Assembly (NCBI RefSeq): GCF_009389715.1
Contig: NC_052409.1
Span: 62,001-126,000 of the forward strand
DNA length: 64,000 nucleotides
Origin: Phoenix dactylifera
Taxonomy: Eukaryota; Streptophyta; Magnoliopsida; Arecales; Arecaceae
Direction of reading: 5' to 3'
Part shown: positions 45,001 to 56,600 of the stretch, in pieces
Layout of the letters: each line of letters starts with the position of its first letter
Position numbering within the stretch: the stretch's first letter is position 1
Position numbers and translations under genes: made by a program
Notes under the pieces: generated by a model
Told to the model about the DNA's origin: nothing
The model's database searches: none
What the model saw: the letters and a program-made list of their open reading frames with translations, nothing else

Positions 45001-47671
45001 AGGTAAGGAAAAAAGGAAGGAAAGAAGGAAGAAAGGAAAGAAAGAAAAAAGAAAGAATAAGAAAGGAAAGGCAAGAAAAAGGGGAGAGAGATGGAGGGCT
45101 CCTATGGGACTCTCAACTGAGACTGCCATTGGGATATGGCGGGACAGTGGGGCATCCCATTCCATAGAGAAACTGGGACAACCCCCATCCCATGAGATTT
45201 AAAACCTTGTACAAAATTATACTTAATAATGTATCTTGACTCTAAAAGCAAGATCTGGATCAAGTACCAGATATTATCACTCAGTACACCTGTTCTGTTC
45301 CCTTGTATTGCTTTCTGTTTCTATTTTTTCCAACAAACCTCATAAACAGTATAAGTCATACAATCTTGTTCTAACTAAACAACATACTTAAGGTTGAAAG
45401 TCTCTGCATCAGCTCTTATACACATTGTATTTCAATGTTGTGCTTGAAGACTGATCCTCGGTTATTACTGAACATCAGAGATATTGACTTCTCTCTTCAC
45501 TGTCTAGGGTGTTACCTGGGTTTAACTGACTCTCTTGTTCAATTTACTCGCTGCAGGTGTTTCAGAGTGCAGCATTATTTGATTCTCTTACAGTCCGTGA
45601 AAATGTTGGTTTTCTATTGTAAGGGATTATTAAAGTTTTTTTTTTGGATAAGTACATATCTCTTACTTAGTTTTTGTTGCCTAATTTGTCTCTCCGCCAT
45701 TAGATATGAAAATTCAAAGATGTCAGAAGATCGGATAGCAGAACTTGTGGCAGAAAATTTGTCTGCAGTAGGGCTCAAGGTACATTTAAATTGTGAATGG
45801 AGATATACATTTGTGCATGTTTCTATATCAGGGCATTGACAATTTATTCCTATTCTGTAGAACTTTGCCTTTGACATTAGTGAAAAAAAAGAGTATTACA
45901 GATACAAGATAAGATACAACAAGGAGGTTATTCACCTGCTCCCTGCATCTCTAACCATAACAAACCATCTAAAACCCAGATCCAGATTTCTGATATCGAG
46001 TTATTAAGTCGTATAATTGTAATATGTGAACATAAAGCTTTATAACGTCAATAATTCTCTATAAATTGTCAGATAAGCATGTCTTCATACCACCACCATG
46101 AATTTGTAGAACTAGTTAACGATCATGAGGCATTAATTTATTGGGGTCCATATTCTCTTTGTCAACTGCCATTCCATTAATAAATTCCTGGCTTAGCACC
46201 TTCAATTTCTCCATCGTTCTCTTTGCTTTAGATTGTCCAAGTTCCTCCTTAGGACAGAGTATTCCATGGCATCCATACATTACAGTTATCTCTGGCACGT
46301 TTAACAATTTGTAACAGCTTGAGAAATTGTTATGCATCGTTTCATCCTTTACGATTTCCAATTTTTCTGTATGTCTTGACACTGTGTTTACAGATAGGTT
46401 AATTGGGTATGCTGTAATTGTTTACAGATAGGTTAATTGTTTACGATTTCCAATTTTTCTGTATGTCTTGACACTTTGTTTACATCACTTGAGCTATCCC
46501 TGAATTATGTCGTTACAGGGAGTTGAAGACTGTTTGCCATCAGAACTATCTGGTGGCATGAAAAAACGTGTAGCTTTAGCGAGGTCTATAATCTTTGATA
46601 ACACAAAGGAGGTGGTAGAACCAGAGGTATGCCCATGAGTTGAATTGGCTTCTTTTATTATTCAGTTGTACAGTTGATTATATCTAACCTGATATACATT
46701 CAATGATAACAGCGAGCGCCTTTTTAAGTTATGATGTTTTACCGTCTTACCACTGACTCAGTAATAGCTGTTACAAACTTTTCAATCAGGATTAACTTGT
46801 GGATTGTGATCATCCTTAAATGCACATTCATGCCACTCAACAGTGCATTTGAAAACCACTGGATTCACAATTTAGATACTTTTATACATTACAATTTTTG
46901 CTAGTTTGGTAATTGTTAAGTAAGAACAATGACTATGATATATTAAAAAAGAAAAAAGGAAGAAAAAGTTCTCATTCTTTACTACTTTGAGCCCTCAATC
47001 ATCTAATGAGAATTTATAAACTCACAGACTGGTTCCTGAAAACAATGTTGATGTTCTTCAAAATTTCCTAGTTTTAGTGAGTGACTGCCTTCAAGAGGAG
47101 ATCAAAATAGCAACCAAGTTTTTGAAATATAATCTAGCAAGCTGTGTACTTTATGCCTTTTCCTTATTATTCCCCGATCAGGTGCTCTTGTATGACGAAC
47201 CCACAGCAGGACTTGATCCTATTGCTTCCACTGTCGTCGAAGATCTCATTCGCTCTGTGCATATGAAAGGCGAGGATGCCCATGGAAAGCCAGGAAAGAT
47301 CACATCCTATGTGGTTGTCACTCATCAGCATAGCACCATAAAAAGAGCTGTTGATAGGTAATAGCATTATCCTAGGCTTCCAAATTCTCTTAACAGGTTT
47401 TCCATTCCCATTTTGAGCATAGATTAAAGACTCTGTTGCCAGATTGTTGTTTCTTTATGAGGGAAGGATAGTCTGGGAAGGAATGACAGATGAATTTACC
47501 ACATCCACAAATCCTATAGTTAGACAGGTGAGCATGACTTTCAGATTGTATCGCTGTCATGTTTAGCCTACCATGAAGAAGACCAAGGAGCAAAACCCCA
47601 AATAAATTTTTTATCCTTGCTTGTTTTTGCAGTTCGCATCCGGCAGCTTAGATGGGCCTATCAAATACTGA
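40952..47671 (+). CDS. TGD3: ABC transporter ATPase TGD3, chloroplastic
   Basis: ATPase subunit of the inner-envelope TGD1-TGD2-TGD3 complex, which imports ER-derived phosphatidic acid or related lipid for galactolipid synthesis. Exons: 40952-41158, 42161-42289, 44063-44158, 44288-44365, 45557-45618, 45704-45779, 46519-46626, 47182-47357, 47443-47527, 47633-47671; all in frame, 351 aa (Arabidopsis 345). The first ~69 residues are a Ser/Arg-rich transit peptide. The domain shows RDVHKSFGD, Walker [10 protein letters not shown] (123-131), Q-loop VFQSAALFD (Gln173), signature [13 protein letters not shown] (from 226), Walker [14 protein letters not shown] (from 253) and H-loop VVVTHQHS. Intron 3 begins GC instead of GT (44159-44160, CAAG/GCAAGA). 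Met at 40952 is the first ATG in frame with the transit peptide. The gene looks functional. Confidence 0.95.
42290..44062. other. TGD3 intron 2, (CA)n repeat only
   Basis: A 1.77-kb AT-rich intron. It contains a (CA) microsatellite at about 42878-42895. No transposon termini or coding homology were seen. Confidence 0.6.
44733..45209. mobile_element. Second copy of the pyrimidine TIR element (purine-rich here), in TGD3 intron 4
   Basis: It starts CAAGGTTTTAGGTCTC and ends GAGATTTAAAACCTTG, with a long GGAAAGAAAG-type purine tract between (44830-45090). Its right part, read in reverse, matches the left part of the element at 6815 (AAGGTTTTAAATC, CATGGGATGG, then ATGGAATGGGATG). It is therefore the same family in the opposite orientation, about 477 bp. 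The flanks TATCTAAT and TACAAAAT give at best a decayed 8-bp duplication. Confidence 0.78.
46345..46485. repeat. Imperfect ~94-bp tandem duplication in TGD3 intron 6
   Basis: TTTACGATTTCCAATTTTTC, then TGTATGTCTTGACACT, occurs at about 46347 and again at about 46441. ACAGATAGGTTAATTG is also repeated between the copies. It lies just before the acceptor of exon 7 (46518), but the splice site itself is unaffected. Confidence 0.75.
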
Positions 47672-48450
47672 AACTACACTCAATAGCATTTCTGGTGTGC
47701 TGGTAATCTATTTATCTTACCTGCCAACCTCTGGACTTCCGTGTAACAAGGACCTTATATTCTCATCATTCAAGTTATGACTGGAAGGTCGGAGACAGTC
47801 TGCAGGCGCACGGCGATGGCTTGGCCATTATATGGCAATCCCTGGGCCTGATTGATGTAACATTTTTTTATCCCATTGCTGTTTTTTTTTCCTTCAAAAT
47901 CTTTATATTGGGCAAATTTGTTCTTGAGAAAATACTACTTTTTTTTCTGGAGGTTTCTTTACCTCTTCTCATGCTAATTTAGCTGATACAGAAAAGGCAT
48001 ACTTTTGAGATGAGCATTCTGCTGTAGCAGGGCTGTTGGAACTCGTTACAGTTATGTTTTCAACTGGATCTGCGCATTAAGAGATGATGACTGCTTTGTT
48101 ATGAGGTCAGGATAACAATCATGAATCTTGGAACCATTAGGAGAATTGGGCACTTCTATGCAAAACAATCATTGGAATGCCTTAAGGCTGTAGTTGTTAT
48201 TTGTACTTTTTCTTTGCGGAAGTCTGCATTTTGTGCAGTCTTAGGAAAAAATGGCAGAAAATTTGAACCTGTGGGTTCCTCAGATCTGGCAGATGCAGAA
48301 GGTTCTGTATCTTGTTAAGTCTTGGATTTTTATTTCAGCAGATTATAAAACTATTTTGGAACATTATTGGAAGTTACAGATTCTAGTGAATTGAACATTC
48401 TAGCACGCTCGTTAAATGCTAATCAGCATGCTCGTCACGGGTGTTTTTTT
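47672..48450 (+). other. TGD3 3' UTR and downstream DNA
   Basis: Follows the TGA at 47669-47671. It is T-rich with no second gene. A poly-T run at about 48446-48462 marks the start of repeat-derived DNA. Confidence 0.5.
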
Positions 48451-49051
48451 TTTTTTTTTTTGATGAAGCCCTCAAGTGGATAAACCTGTTACACTGTGAA
48501 TATCATCATGGAAAATGTTTCCGGAAACATGAAGCAGGAAAATGGCAGAGAGAGCCGAGAGGAAAAGAAAGAAGAAGATCAAAGAAGGTATCTATTAATA
48601 CCTAGAGGAAGGAAAGATGCAGGACCACTGAGCGCCAGCTTCTGCAGTGGATTGAGAGCAGCTTCGGTTAGAAAACCTCCGAATCACAACTCTAGTAGAA
48701 GCTTTTGAATTGTAAAAAAGCCAAAATAGTTAAGAAATGCAGGCAGCTCACCTTATGTAGAAGCTTGGATGGCTTGAACTGATCCAACCGCTCAACTGCT
48801 CGGTATGATCTTTAACGCTGCATCGCCATGGCATTTGATCTCGGGCAACTATGCGGATGATGTCTCGGGAAGGTTGTCAGAAGTTAGTAGATAATAAATG
48901 CTACATCCAGAACTCCTTAGAAGACTCCAGAAGTAGCTCGAGAAGGTGATCCCGGTAGCTTGGCTCAATGAGTCGGCTCAATAGATTAGCATGACTACTT
49001 CCTTCGTCCAAGCCGAAGAAGTCAGTCGGCCTTAAAAGTGGAGGGCAACTG
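48451..49051. other. Repeat-derived DNA, probably the 3' interior of a gypsy element
   Basis: No intact frame. The end reads AAAAGTGGAGGGCAAC (49036-49051), a polypurine-tract-like sequence directly before the proposed LTR start TGATACGCC. This suggests the stretch is what is left of the element's interior. Confidence 0.45.
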
Positions 49052-50103
49052 ATACGCCTAGGATCACCATGTGGTCTTCACTAAAGGCATCACAAAAGAC
49101 CTTTCTCCGGCACTGACTTTTAATCTTGTTGAATTTAGTCCCACATCGGCTAGAGCGGAAAGGTTCCGTGCCTTATAATGAGGAGGGCGAAGCCTTTTCC
49201 TCACGAGGGACCTTTTGTGGGACAAAACCGTAAAGGCAATCCCCCCGTCAGCGCTGGACGCGCGGGCCGGAAACGTCTCCCTCCGTCAGCGCTGGACGCG
49301 CGGACCGGAGCGCCCAAAGCGGACAATACCTCGTGGGGGACGCGGTCTCTTTCTGCTCGGCTCGGTTGGGACTAAGGCTGTTGCCGGGGTGAAAATCCCG
49401 CAACAGATGGCGCGCCAGGAAGGGGAGCCTCCTCTCTCCATTGACTACCCTCCAGGACTGTGGGGGCCCGTTGGGGTAAAACCTGGCCGGAACCTTCCCG
49501 CTGGAGGGGCTATGTTGTGGGGGGGGGAGGGGGCCTTGAATTTAGTCCCACATCGGCTAGAGCGGAAAGGTTCCGTGCCTTATAATGAGGAGGGCGAAGC
49601 CTTTTCCTCACGAGGGACCTTTTGTGGGACAAAACCGTGAGGGCAATCCCCCCGTCAGCGCTGGACGCGCGGGCCGGAAACGTCTCCCTCCGTCAGCGCT
49701 GGACGCGCGGACCGGAGCGCCCAAAGCGGACAATACCTCGTGGGGGACGCGGTCTCTTTCTGCTCGGCTCGGTTGGGACTAAGGCTGTTGCCGGGGTGAA
49801 AATTCCGCAACAAATCTATATAAGCTACACCCAAAGAATCTCCAGGTATGCTTATATACACACCGCTACTCTTGCTTTTATTACTCTCTAAAATCTTTGT
49901 TGTTCCTCGAGATTTAGCCTAACTTAGGCATTAGAGTTTTCTCCGCCGAACAAAGTCGGGCAACCTTTTGTGCTCTCTTTTGCGGGTCCATCCGACCATT
50001 TCAAGCTTGGTCCAACCTTGCAGATCAGAGCTACAACCTCTCCAATCAAGCAAGCATTAATCTGAAAACGCAGCTAGCTTGGGTCAAATTTTGGTGGTAA
50101 CAA
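49052..50103 (+). mobile_element. Gypsy-type LTR interrupted by a TRIM
   Basis: The proposed LTR runs from TGATACGCCTAGG to GGTGGTAACA, excluding the nested TRIM at 49127-49812. The right part has a TATA box (TCTATATAAGC at 49815-49825) and a U5-like region containing CTAACTTAGGCATTAG, then TTTTCTCCGCCG. That layout is shared with the LTR tail at 38080-38276, but the sequence belongs to a different family. No matching flanking duplication was found, so it is a truncated 3' end rather than a clean solo LTR. Confidence 0.6.
49127..49812 (+). mobile_element. TRIM retrotransposon (family B), complete, nested in a gypsy LTR
   Basis: 5' LTR 49127-49405 and 3' LTR 49513-49812, with a 107-bp interior that begins GATGGCGCGCCAGGAAGGGG. 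It is flanked by the perfect 5-bp duplication AATCT (49122-49126 and 49813-49817). The LTRs are almost identical over about 270 bp, so the insertion is young. The 3' LTR keeps a G-rich TGTTGTGGGGGGGGGAGG stretch that is missing from the 5' LTR, where TGTTG joins straight to AATTTAG. It is the same family as 39261-39924. Confidence 0.92.
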
Positions 50104-50273
50104 GCAGGATACTCAGAGAGATGAATTCTTTAAAGGAGAGGGATTTGGGTGATGGATTTTGTCCGACTGCATTGTCCTTGTAGAACCAATGTGCTTGCTC
50201 CAGGAGACACAAGCCTCTCGAATGACTCCAGATCTTCGTTTTGAATATTCAGCACAAACCAACTTCGAGAGAT

Positions 50274-50424
50274 GGATGTCGGCTTTTTAGTCGAGGAAGG
50301 GTCGATGCCGATATTTGAAGGTCTGATTTTAGCGACCCCCCCCCCCCCGGATGTCGGCTTTTTAGTCGAGGAAGGATCGATGCCGATATTTGAAGGTCTG
50401 ATTTTAGCGACCCCCCCCCCCAAC
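50274..50424. repeat. 75-bp tandem duplication ending in poly-C
   Basis: GGATGTCGGCTTTTTAGTCG starts at 50274 and 50349. Each copy ends GATTTTAGCGA followed by 11-15 C. The copies differ at one or two sites. The poly-C runs may have driven the duplication by slippage. Confidence 0.9.
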
Positions 50425-51731
50425 AAAGGAAGGGGAGAAACGGAAAAAGAAAAGAGATTGCTATAATATATACTCCCTCGACCACTTCAAGACAGATTGA
50501 TCTTAAGAAGATCATTGCCTTACAGATCTGCTGAGCCTGAATCCCATGCCCATTCGCCTGGGTTCAGTCTCCCCCGTCGTCGTAGTCGTTACACCACCCA
50601 TACACAATAAGAAGGAAGATAGAATTGATTCTTCGGACACGTATATGTTTAACCTCCACATAGAATATAATTGGCAATAGTTCAAAGAACACAGCGAGCG
50701 AGGGTTGCTCATCGTGGCCTGGATTTGTAGGCTTATGATCGATCAGATCAGGAGACCAGACCGACCAACCAGTTCAGCAGACCGGACCGGCCAATGATGA
50801 CCATGTATCCCTGATTCAAAGCGCATTAATTTCAGGCACATAAAGTGGAGAAACCCGAAGTCCCCCTCTCGTCCTTTCGTATGAGCCACTCCTCCCCCCC
50901 TCCTCGTCCCTCCTCTCGCCCCGCGCAACCGTTGGCTTCCGTTATTGTTCAGAGCCTCACTACCTCCTTCGCCTTCTCCAATGCCACCCTGCACTTGTTC
51001 TTCTTGATTTGGCATCTCACCACCGCCTGCCTCCTTCTCAAGTGCTGCCTGCCCCTATTCCACTTGTTCTCGTGTCTCCGTGCCTATGCCGGTGCAGGTC
51101 ATGCTGCAACGGATACAATTCTGATGGCCCCAACCCATTCCACCAGTTTTTAAATCCTTGCACGACATCGTAGATTATTCCGTCGACAGAATATCGGCCT
51201 GCTAATACTCCCAAGTACCAAAAGCTTTGTCCAGTTTATAGGTGTAGTAGGACTTGATGCTAAAATTTAAACCCAAATTATATGGAGCATCGTGGAATAT
51301 GTGAAATTGTGTTGCTAAGTAATCTACTAAATTAAATGATTTATCTAGTGTCAATCTTCCTAAAGATTTTGCGGTCCTAACTTGGGTTTTATACTTTGGT
51401 TTTATACATGAGTAGTTCTTGGATGAATTTCTCGGGGTGAAGAACAAAGTGGGGAATGTGGAAATTTGATAGCTCATGAATCACAGATTTCAGCACACTG
51501 CCAAAACAAAATGTAAAGATGTTTGAATGCAGATGCAGCAAATTATAGAAGTCAGATGAGAGATGTATGGTTCAGATATGTGCAAAAGAGCTACCCGAAC
51601 AAGACCTCATGGTACTCTATTCGCTCAACATTCTGAGACACATGCAGAAAGTCATTTTCCTGTAATATGTTACTTCGGTAAAAATTCCTTATTTTCCATA
51701 ACATGTTAGTATGATTGAGATTGCTGTTCAT

Positions 51732-51768
<37 letters not shown>

Positions 51769-53600
51769 TGCTGGGGCCGGTGAGCATCTTTCTGACAGTC
51801 AGGTTAAAGGCTTGATTAGCAAGCGCCACAAAGAGGTCCGCCATGCTGCAAAAGGTGCTGTAACATGATTATCACAAGACCCCTGTTGCTTGCACCTTTT
51901 CTAAACTCCCATCTTTTTTTCTTACTTGGGATGTATATTGTCATCAGGAAAACATTAGCCTGCAGAAGCAAGTGGGGTCCCTGAATCAAGAAATTGGAGC
52001 TAAGGAACAACATAACGTTGCAACTGCAAGCAATCATCAACCCAGCACCATCAATAAGCATTATGTGTAGCCTTCGCCATTAAGGATATCATAGTTCCAG
52101 TCCTTGGAACACGCCTCATCTGATCTTATAGAACACGAGCAGCTATTGAAGATCTTTTTTGGTCTGTGAAATTGTCATAGTCTCCACATGACTGCCGTAC
52201 AATTACAATACTAGAACTCTATAGCAGAAGGTGTTCTGCTCCTACTTCCAAGATGCAGGCATATCGTTCGTTATCAGATCTTTTTTGGCCAGCCTGTGCC
52301 GGATGTCAATGCTTGCTACATACAAAGCAACAGCGGAGGAGAGACAATGGTGTACGTGAAAATTCTGTAATTTTGAAAGGATCTGAGAGGCAGCAGACAT
52401 GGGAGGCTTTATGTAGCAGGTTCAAGGACCAATCATCTCATTGTACCATGAAAGATCATTCGACCTTCTTTTTGGATTTATATAGATTTAAGAATTTAGT
52501 AGTGAATTTAAAATAACGTTTTACAGGTTACACCCATCCCACGAGTCTTCGTCAGATAAAGGAGTCAGTTTTATGGCAGGGAATGGAATGGTGTGCCAAT
52601 CACAGAGTATGCTTGCACCAATCATTTGGAGGGTGGGCGGGTCGGCCGGTCAGCTCTGAAGTTCGAAGTCTTTGCATTTCCTAACCTCGTATTATGTTCA
52701 TGTGACTAAATGAGGAGCAAATGGAACAAGAACTGGGACCATCAGTCGTGCTCCGTTTTGAGCTTGTGGTGACCGTATATGGAGAATGAAATCAGGGCTC
52801 CTCAAGCTGGGAATGCCCCTGCAGGTTCCAGATGAATTAACCACCCGAGTTATAAAGGAGGGGGAATTAAGAAGAACAAGGATATCCCCCAACCCCTCTT
52901 CTAGCACAAGGTCATGGAGCCGGAGTTATAAAGGAGGGGGAATTAAGAAGCCCCACCCGGTGCTCACGCCAGTCGAAGGGTGCGGACCGAGGGATCTTAG
53001 TATCTTCCTAGGACCCTGTACTTCGCTAGAGACATACTCCGAGGCCAGAATAAGATCTGCATCAAAATCATGTCAAACCTCCGATTAGCAGCCCCGACCC
53101 GACAAATACCAACCGAACGGAGCTCGCCTATAACTTAATGGTTCTGAGATTTATATTTCCAAGCATAAAATAAGGAGAAAATCATATCCGATTCAACATT
53201 CTGATCCCCCCGGAAAAAAAAAAGAAAAAGAAAAAAGTACAGACGGATCAAGTTTAAATTATTCCAGGACGTAGTCATATAAATTCCTTTCCATCTGGGG
53301 CTGTACAAGGCGTAGTGAATATTGATGATGCTACCTAGGCCAGATAAGACGAAGGGGTCCTTCCCGCAATAGACTAGGGTTTCCGCTGCCTCAGTACCCA
53401 TAAAACATCATCCATCAAAATGTTTTTTTACCGCTAATAATTCACATAGACGACAGGCCAGCATTCTATTACCATGGAACGGATGCTAGGTTTCACTTTC
53501 CAATATCAACAATGTATAAACTTGCACACCTTCTCAAACCCTAGTCGTCATGAATATACACATGATCGTGATGGATATTTTACTGTAGACAACAATCAGG
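50425..53600. other. Intergenic DNA between TGD3 and the CASP-like gene
   Basis: No gene is firmly supported. A 102-codon frame at 50845-51153 has no known motif. An (ATGT)n microsatellite is at 51741-51770. A possible exon fragment is noted at 51961-52071. At 52850-52950 the words GAGTTATAAAGGAGGGGGAA and TTAAGAAG occur twice, about 75 bp apart. An A-rich tract lies at 53212-53238. Confidence 0.5.
51741..51770. repeat. (TGTA)n microsatellite
   Basis: Seven and a half uninterrupted TGTA units. A likely polymorphic marker with no other inference. Confidence 0.95.
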
Positions 53601-53668
53601 AAAAAAAAAAAGAAATTTCCAAGATCACACCAGCATACAAATAGTTTGGGAGTAGCTGTTCTTGCTTT

Positions 53669-56600
53669 TCACCTGGACGCCAATGACCAAAAGTTCAGGA
53701 CAAATGATGGGGAGAGCGCAAACCAGCTCATGAAAGCCATGGCTGTAGCAGTTTCAAAGCTTGTGCAGGGGTTAGCTGAACAGATGTTGAGATCATTGCC
53801 AATCACAACTGTGATGCCCGCAGATGCGCAAGCCGCTGCAAATGTAAGTGTGTATGTGATCTGCGGTAGAAAATTAGATATCATCACATTAACTGACCAA
53901 AATGACTCAGTACTGGAATGTCAAGACACCATAAAATTTCATTTGGGCCTCATCGATCAACAATCAGTACACATTACATGCATGCGCACATTCTAATGGG
54001 ATAATATATTTATAAGATAAATATGCTTCTCCTAAGAGTGATATTCTGATTTCTGATGCATTCTTATTTTTATTCACAGATTTTTCACATCTGTCTTCAC
54101 ACATGGGAAAAGACCCCTGAATCTAATGTCAGATATATAAATCAAAACTCACAAGCATTTTAAATAAACTTCCAGCACAAATTCTTGAAATATGTTGAAT
54201 GTCCTCCATTTATTTGACTACTGTTCTTACCGCATCTCCAATGGTAAACAAACAGACAGCTCGGGAATTCCGCAAGCGGCGTTTGACTAGAAGAGCGTAG
54301 ATATCCAAGAAGGCTAGTGAAAGGCTCCACAAGCTTTGTAAGATGACTGCTGCTACCAGATAGCTGCAGAATACAGCAAGGATAAGTCAAAATCTTTTTG
54401 TTGCTAGATGCAGTTGCTAAGAATCTTGCACAAGATAGTAAAACATTAAGCATCTCTTATCCACACTACCTATCTTGAACGTAGCGTCATATGAAAGACA
54501 ATCGGACAAAGTTCACCAATAACCTCTGTACATGTAGAATATGAAATTCTAATCACTTCCTTAGCAACAGCCAAATTTCCAGATTTTGCAGAGTCATGAA
54601 GGACATATGAAAGCAACAGTTCTTGCCAAGCAGCAGGCTATAGTCAAATATTAATGCACAATATTAGGGGTTTAAACTTGAAAGCATTCAATTAGGTGGA
54701 AATCATGTTTCCCACAAAATACTCGATGAAGAAGCAACCGCAAAGCTTGAAATTGTGAAGCACGAATAGTATAGATGCTATGAACTTTAAGGCCTGTTGA
54801 CAACATTCAACTTAGTGGAAAGGTCTTCTCGGGCCATCAGAAACATGGGAAGGGAAAACCACCAAGTTCCAATAATCTAAGTTTTGACTTCTTATAATGC
54901 TGAAGAGCTTTGTGTTTTGTAACATCAAACCATCAATTGCATGCTTGCTGATTTGGGGCATGGACTAGATATTCTTGCCTTCCATTCATTATTGTTAAAA
55001 AGAAAAACTGCATGTTACTTTATATGATGCTTATTCTGTTACTCAAGTGTCATGTCAATATTTAATTTCCTTTATGCTTAAGCATGGACCATTAAAAGAT
55101 ATATGACTTAATACACTCTGATTTTCAGAATGTGAATGTGAATGTCAATTGCAACTAGTGGTGTTTGGACCTAAACAGGAGAAGATGAAAACTTGTGTTA
55201 GGAACCTAGGGTACGGCCGTCACTTGCATTCTGCTGTTGTTGGCTGATATAATCACCATTTGATGTAAGATGCTTTCTGTAAAATCAAGTTTTGAAAGAG
55301 TATTCTCCCTCAAGTTGCTTCAAGGTCTTGGTCTCTATTTTAACTCAATCACAAAAGTTTCTGAACCATGGGCCATCTATGAATAGTTTAGCATTGTGCC
55401 ACCATTATCAATGCTAGTGTAGTTGCTGCAATCTGATGCTATTCTTGCCTATGTCAGAGCTGCAGTTCTTCATAATGCTACTCTGACACAGTAATAGCTG
55501 CTGCTTTAAGTTTCACTATACAGGTGGTCAGAGATGACTAAAGCCGCTTTAGATTTTACTATTATGATGGTCAAAGATGACTAAAAATACAACCTTGTCA
55601 CAGTCAGAGATGTGTTAGTCAAAGCACAAGGTACAGATACTATGGAGAAAAATATCCATTCTTTGAGATGTTAAAGCCTAGAAAAGCAGACATAATATAC
55701 TCTCTTATAGGTCACTAGTGCAAAGAATAGCCAATTTGCTGTGAGTTGCATGAATGTACAGATGAAAAAGAACAGAAGTTACATGAATTAAAATAAGGCC
55801 CCGAACTCTGTTTAAGGACTGCTCCCAGATGTAGAATATGATCGATCACAGCAATTAGGTGCATCAGGCAAGATGAAGTTCCCATTGTCTATAAGATAAA
55901 TTATTCTTAACCACCTAATTGATACTCCAAATTTGCGTATAACCCCTACAACCTAAGCACTCTGATTCCTGACTCATTTAAAAACAGAAGTACAGCAAAT
56001 CCCCCTCCCCCAATGTCTTCATGTTCCTGTACTGGTTCCCTCCTCCTGTAGGCTTCAAAGTCCATCCTTCAGCACTCCAGCATTTTTCACATCACTACCC
56101 TCTCCCAAATCCCAAAAGCAGTAACTCAAATTTGAGTAATCATCAACTGTCCTCTGCAATTCTTATTTCTAATTCTAATCTAGTTTCATCAATTAACATT
56201 GTATTATATGCTAATAACATACATCATGGCATTTCTTAAATGTATTAAATCAGCTCATCTACAAAAATTAGGACCATATACAGGCTTTTGCCTTAATCAG
56301 GTACATATACACTAATCATTGGAAACTTACTTCCTAGCATTGTGTACTCATACCATGTCACCGTTGCTTCATGCATGCCAGTGATGATCTACCTGCAACT
56401 TAACGTCTTCTAACTGGAAACCTGCTAGTCTTAGAACAGCCACTTCTAACACACATCATTGTCCCTTTCTGCATGTATCGAAGAATCAAAAATGTGCCAC
56501 TTATTCCTCAAGACTCACTCATAATTCATCATGTTTCACCAATTTTTGATCATATAGATTCTTGTATTCAATTAAATGTTTTTACCCTTCAAATACTTTA

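Noticed and set aside
44703..45165. Minus-strand frames rich in Phe/Leu and a plus-strand Lys/Glu frame
   Set aside because: Same cause: the purine/pyrimidine tract of the second TIR element copy in TGD3 intron 4.
49178..49891. Repeated 65-141 codon frames at 49 kb
   Set aside because: They coincide with the two LTRs of the nested TRIM.
49052..50103. Clean solo LTR
   Set aside because: The five bases on each side do not match, and a polypurine-like tract precedes it, so a truncated element end fits better.
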